A stretch of DNA of 64,000 nucleotides from Mesorhizobium sp. L-2-11 (GTDB lineage Bacteria; Pseudomonadota; Alphaproteobacteria; Rhizobiales; Rhizobiaceae), in the NCBI RefSeq assembly GCF_016756595.1, contig NZ_AP023257.1, positions 62,001-126,000 on the forward strand, written 5' to 3'. This document shows, piece after piece, positions 62,078-64,000 of this stretch. The stretch's first letter is position 1. Every line of letters starts with the position of its first letter. The translations under genes and the position numbers were made by a program. A model generated the notes under the pieces. That model had not been told where the DNA came from. It saw only the letters and a program-made list of their open reading frames with translations, and made no database searches.

Positions 62078-62908
62078 GTGATGCCCAAACGTTGCGGTAC
62101 CACCCAGATCTCCCGCCTCGCCCACCGCGCCGGCGGCAGTGCGGCCGCCAACCGGATGGTGCCGGAAGAGACGCCGGTGGCGTTCTCCTTCGCCGGCACC
62201 ACTCACGCAGTGATGATGGCAAGTCCGGCCGATTTCGAGGATTTTGCGCTCGGCTTCTCGCTGACCGAAGGAATTGTCGCCGACGGCCGGGAAATCGAGA
62301 CGATCGAGGTTGAGGATCACGGCGCCGGCATCGACATCCAGATCAGGCTGAAGGACCAGGCCAATACGCGCTTCGCGGCGCGGCGCCGACGGCTGGCCGG
62401 TCCGGTCGGCTGCGGGCTGTGCGGCATCGAGTCGATCGAGGAGGCGATGCGCTCGGTCGAGGCGGTCGGTTCGTCAAGACTTACGCTTGACACCGACGAC
62501 ATCGTCAGTTCGGTCAGGCTTTTGTCGAAAGCGCAGCCGCTGCATGCCGAGACCGGTGCGGTCCATGCCGCCGGTTTTTATATCCCAGGCAAGGGCGTCG
62601 TCATGGCGCGCGAGGATGTCGGCCGCCACAATGCGCTCGACAAGCTGGCCGGGGGGCTCGCCAAAGCCGGCATCGATGGCACCTCGGGAGCCGTCGTGGT
62701 GACGTCGCGCGTCTCGGTCGAAATGGTGCAGAAGACGGCGGCGATCGGTGCTGCGTTCATCATTGCCGTTTCGGCGCCGACGGCACTTGCCATCCGCACC
62801 GCCGGGGATGCCGGCATGACGCTGGTGGCTTTGGTGCGCGGCGATGATTTCGATATTTTCACCCACCCAGAGCGGGTGGCTTGCGGAGTTGCCAAGCATG
62901 TCACATGA
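62078..62908 (+). CDS. fdhD: Formate dehydrogenase sulfurtransferase FdhD/FdsC
   Basis: Protein of 276 aa that transfers sulfur from the cysteine desulfurase IscS to the molybdenum cofactor of formate dehydrogenase. The two key Cys lie in GPVGCGLCGIESIEEAMR. Other conserved parts: GFSLTEGIVADGREIETIEV, LHAETGAVHAAGFYIPGKGV, and MAREDVGRHNALDKLAGGLA. Start is GTG 62078 or ATG 62081; the ribosome site comes from a repeat half element. It corresponds to FdsC in the Cupriavidus fdsGBACD order. Its end overlaps a possible early start of fdsD. Confidence 0.94.
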   Translation: MMPKRCGTTQISRLAHRAGGSAAANRMVPEETPVAFSFAGTTHAVMMASPADFEDFALGFSLTEGIVADGREIETIEVEDHGAGIDIQIRLKDQANTRFAARRRRLAGPVGCGLCGIESIEEAMRSVEAVGSSRLTLDTDDIVSSVRLLSKAQPLHAETGAVHAAGFYIPGKGVVMAREDVGRHNALDKLAGGLAKAGIDGTSGAVVVTSRVSVEMVQKTAAIGAAFIIAVSAPTALAIRTAGDAGMTLVALVRGDDFDIFTHPERVACGVAKHVT

Positions 62909-62921
62909 CGAAGGCCACATC

Positions 62922-63245
62922 ATGAGCACCAGCGAAAAGCTGGTCCGCATGGCCAACCAGATTGCCGCCTTTTTTCACTCCAAGCCGCGCCAGGAAGGCA
63001 TTGCCGGCGTCGCCGAGCACATCAACAAATTCTGGGAGCCGAGGATGCGGCGACAGTTGTTCGAAATGCTGGACAAAGGTGGCGAAGGCTTCAACGAGCT
63101 TGTTATCGCAGCCGCGCCCAGGATCAAGCGACCGGCCGCAGCGGAAGCAGCGGGCTTCGGCGCCGATGCCGGGCGCGTCGCTCCAGGCGGCAAAGGCGCT
63201 GGAGCCAGTGAATCGAATGCCGGGATCGCCGCTTCGCAGAAGTAG
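62922..63245 (+). CDS. fdsD: Formate dehydrogenase delta subunit
   Basis: Small protein of 107 aa, last gene of the operon. The core EKLVRMANQIAAFFHSKPRQ with EGIAGVAEHINKFWEPRMRR and QLFEMLDKGGEGFNELVIAA is the delta-subunit domain. After that the sequence becomes Ala/Gly-rich (AAAEAAGFGADAGRVAPGGK) and is probably disordered. Its exact role is unclear; it is required for activity of the holoenzyme in some species. ATG 62922 is used because GAAGG lies upstream; ATG 62898, overlapping fdhD, would add eight residues. Confidence 0.9.
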   Translation: MSTSEKLVRMANQIAAFFHSKPRQEGIAGVAEHINKFWEPRMRRQLFEMLDKGGEGFNELVIAAAPRIKRPAAAEAAGFGADAGRVAPGGKGAGASESNAGIAASQK

Positions 63246-63260
63246 GCCCCGCAGAAGGCG

Positions 63261-64000
63261 CTACCCGTGCGCCACCATCACATGGCGGACCGCGGTATAA
63301 TCCTCCAGCGCATAGAGCGACATGTCCTTTCCGTAGCCGGACTGCTTCAGCCCGCCATGCGGCATCTCGTTGGTCAGCATGAAGTGGGTATTGATCCAGG
63401 TGCAGCCGTACTGAAGCCGCGCGGCCGTCGCCATGGCACGCGAGACATCCTTTGTCCACACCGAGGACGCAAGGCCATAGTCGCTGTCATTGGCCCAGTT
63501 CACCGCCTCGTCGACCTCGGAAAAGCGGGTGACGGAGACTACCGGCCCGAACACTTCGCGGCGCACGATCTCGTCTTCCTGCAGCGCGCCGGCGACGACG
63601 GTCGGCTGGTAGAAGAAGCCGGAGCCCTCGCCTGGCTTGCCGCCGGTGGTGATCTCGATATGCTTCAGCTCCGAGGCGCGCTCGACGAAGCTCGAGACGC
63701 GGTCGCGCTGGCGGCGTGAGATCAACGGCCCGATCTCGTTTTCGGTGTCGTCGGGGCGGTTGTACTTGATGGTCGAGACGGCAGAGGAAAGATCGGCGAC
63801 GAGCTTGTCGTAAATCTTCCTGCCGGCATAGATGCGGCAGGCGGCGGTGCAGTCCTGGCCGGCATTGTAATAGCCGAAGGCGCGCAGGCCGTTGACCACC
63901 GCGCCGAGATCGGCGTCGTCGAAGACGATGACCGGAGCCTTGCCGCCGAGCTCCAGATGCGTGCGCTTGACCGACTTGGCAGCGGCCTGCAGCACCTTCT
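63261..64000 (-). CDS. Gamma-aminobutyraldehyde dehydrogenase-like aldehyde dehydrogenase, N-terminus cut by window edge
   Basis: Aldehyde dehydrogenase; only the C-terminal part (about 246 residues) is in the window. The NAD-binding Glu motif [20 protein letters not shown] and the catalytic Cys in [20 protein letters not shown] are seen, as is the C-terminal [20 protein letters not shown]. Long stretches match E. coli PatD (gamma-aminobutyraldehyde dehydrogenase): [35 protein letters not shown] and [20 protein letters not shown]. It would oxidise 4-aminobutanal to GABA in putrescine breakdown. It is convergent with fdsD and stops 16 bp after it. Expression unit lies beyond the window. Confidence 0.88.
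   Translation of the reverse strand, partial: KVLQAAAKSVKRTHLELGGKAPVIVFDDADLGAVVNGLRAFGYYNAGQDCTAACRIYAGRKIYDKLVADLSSAVSTIKYNRPDDTENEIGPLISRRQRDRVSSFVERASELKHIEITTGGKPGEGSGFFYQPTVVAGALQEDEIVRREVFGPVVSVTRFSEVDEAVNWANDSDYGLASSVWTKDVSRAMATAARLQYGCTWINTHFMLTNEMPHGGLKQSGYGKDMSLYALEDYTAVRHVMVAHG

Overview
The window is high-GC, densely coded DNA that looks like the chromosome of an alphaproteobacterium of the order Rhizobiales, most like Mesorhizobium. The evidence is the gene content (CycM-type membrane cytochrome c, duplicated yej-type oligopeptide transporter, fdsGBACD-like formate dehydrogenase, ligase-associated exonuclease) and the many GC-rich intergenic palindromes of the kind known in rhizobia as mosaic elements. 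No taxonomic search was possible, so the genus is an inference.

Layout. 1-5.6 kb (minus strand): ffs (SRP RNA), dnaX, ybaB, a SleB-type hydrolase, recR and a lytic transglycosylase cut by the window edge. 5.8-11.6 kb: housekeeping genes (HIT protein, nudC, Dabb protein, a frameshifted glutathione S-transferase, alpha/beta hydrolase, pheA, kdsB, cytochrome c). 11.8-20.7 kb: a peptide ABC transporter operon with two tandem binding proteins (one with a Sec-type leader, one with a Tat-type leader), yejB, yejE, yejF, then a ghrA-like reductase. 21-25.5 kb: DNA-repair pair (MBL-fold exonuclease plus ATP-dependent ligase) and a one-pass membrane protein. 25.7-33.2 kb: an accessory stretch that starts at tRNA-Thr(CGU), carries a complete IS66-family element with an 8-bp target duplication, a frameshifted acetyltransferase, three very small genes, a Crp/Fnr regulator, a PQQ-type sugar dehydrogenase, a globin and a small exported protein.

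33.2-44 kb: a dppABCDF-like operon (minus strand), an acyl-CoA ligase with an odd basic Ala/Lys/Pro-rich N-terminus, a methyltransferase, a HAD phosphatase and pgi. 44-47.8 kb: a cluster of small hairpins, then a MocR-type regulator and an MttB-family methyltransferase that share a promoter-proximal sequence motif. 47.8-53.2 kb: a chromate-type operon (rhodanese-ChrB fusion, chrA, small gene), a GFA-family protein, and a sugar-acid dehydratase of the IlvD/Edd family. 53.3-55.8 kb: coxG-like, mrp/apbC and a VOC protein. 55.9-63.2 kb: a LysR regulator and the NAD-dependent formate dehydrogenase operon (fdsG, fdsB, fdsA, fdhD/fdsC, fdsD). The window ends inside a gamma-aminobutyraldehyde-type dehydrogenase on the minus strand.

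No clearly new multi-gene system was found. The points most worth a second look are at the DNA level: mosaic palindromes that have entered coding sequence (mltB 5' end, coxG 3' end) or appear to supply a ribosome binding site (fdhD); a dense array of GATGACGC hairpins upstream of pgi; the shared motif upstream of mocR and mttB; a perfect 16-bp palindrome between two divergent small-island genes; and three single-base frameshifts within about 21 kb, which may be real decay or sequence error.
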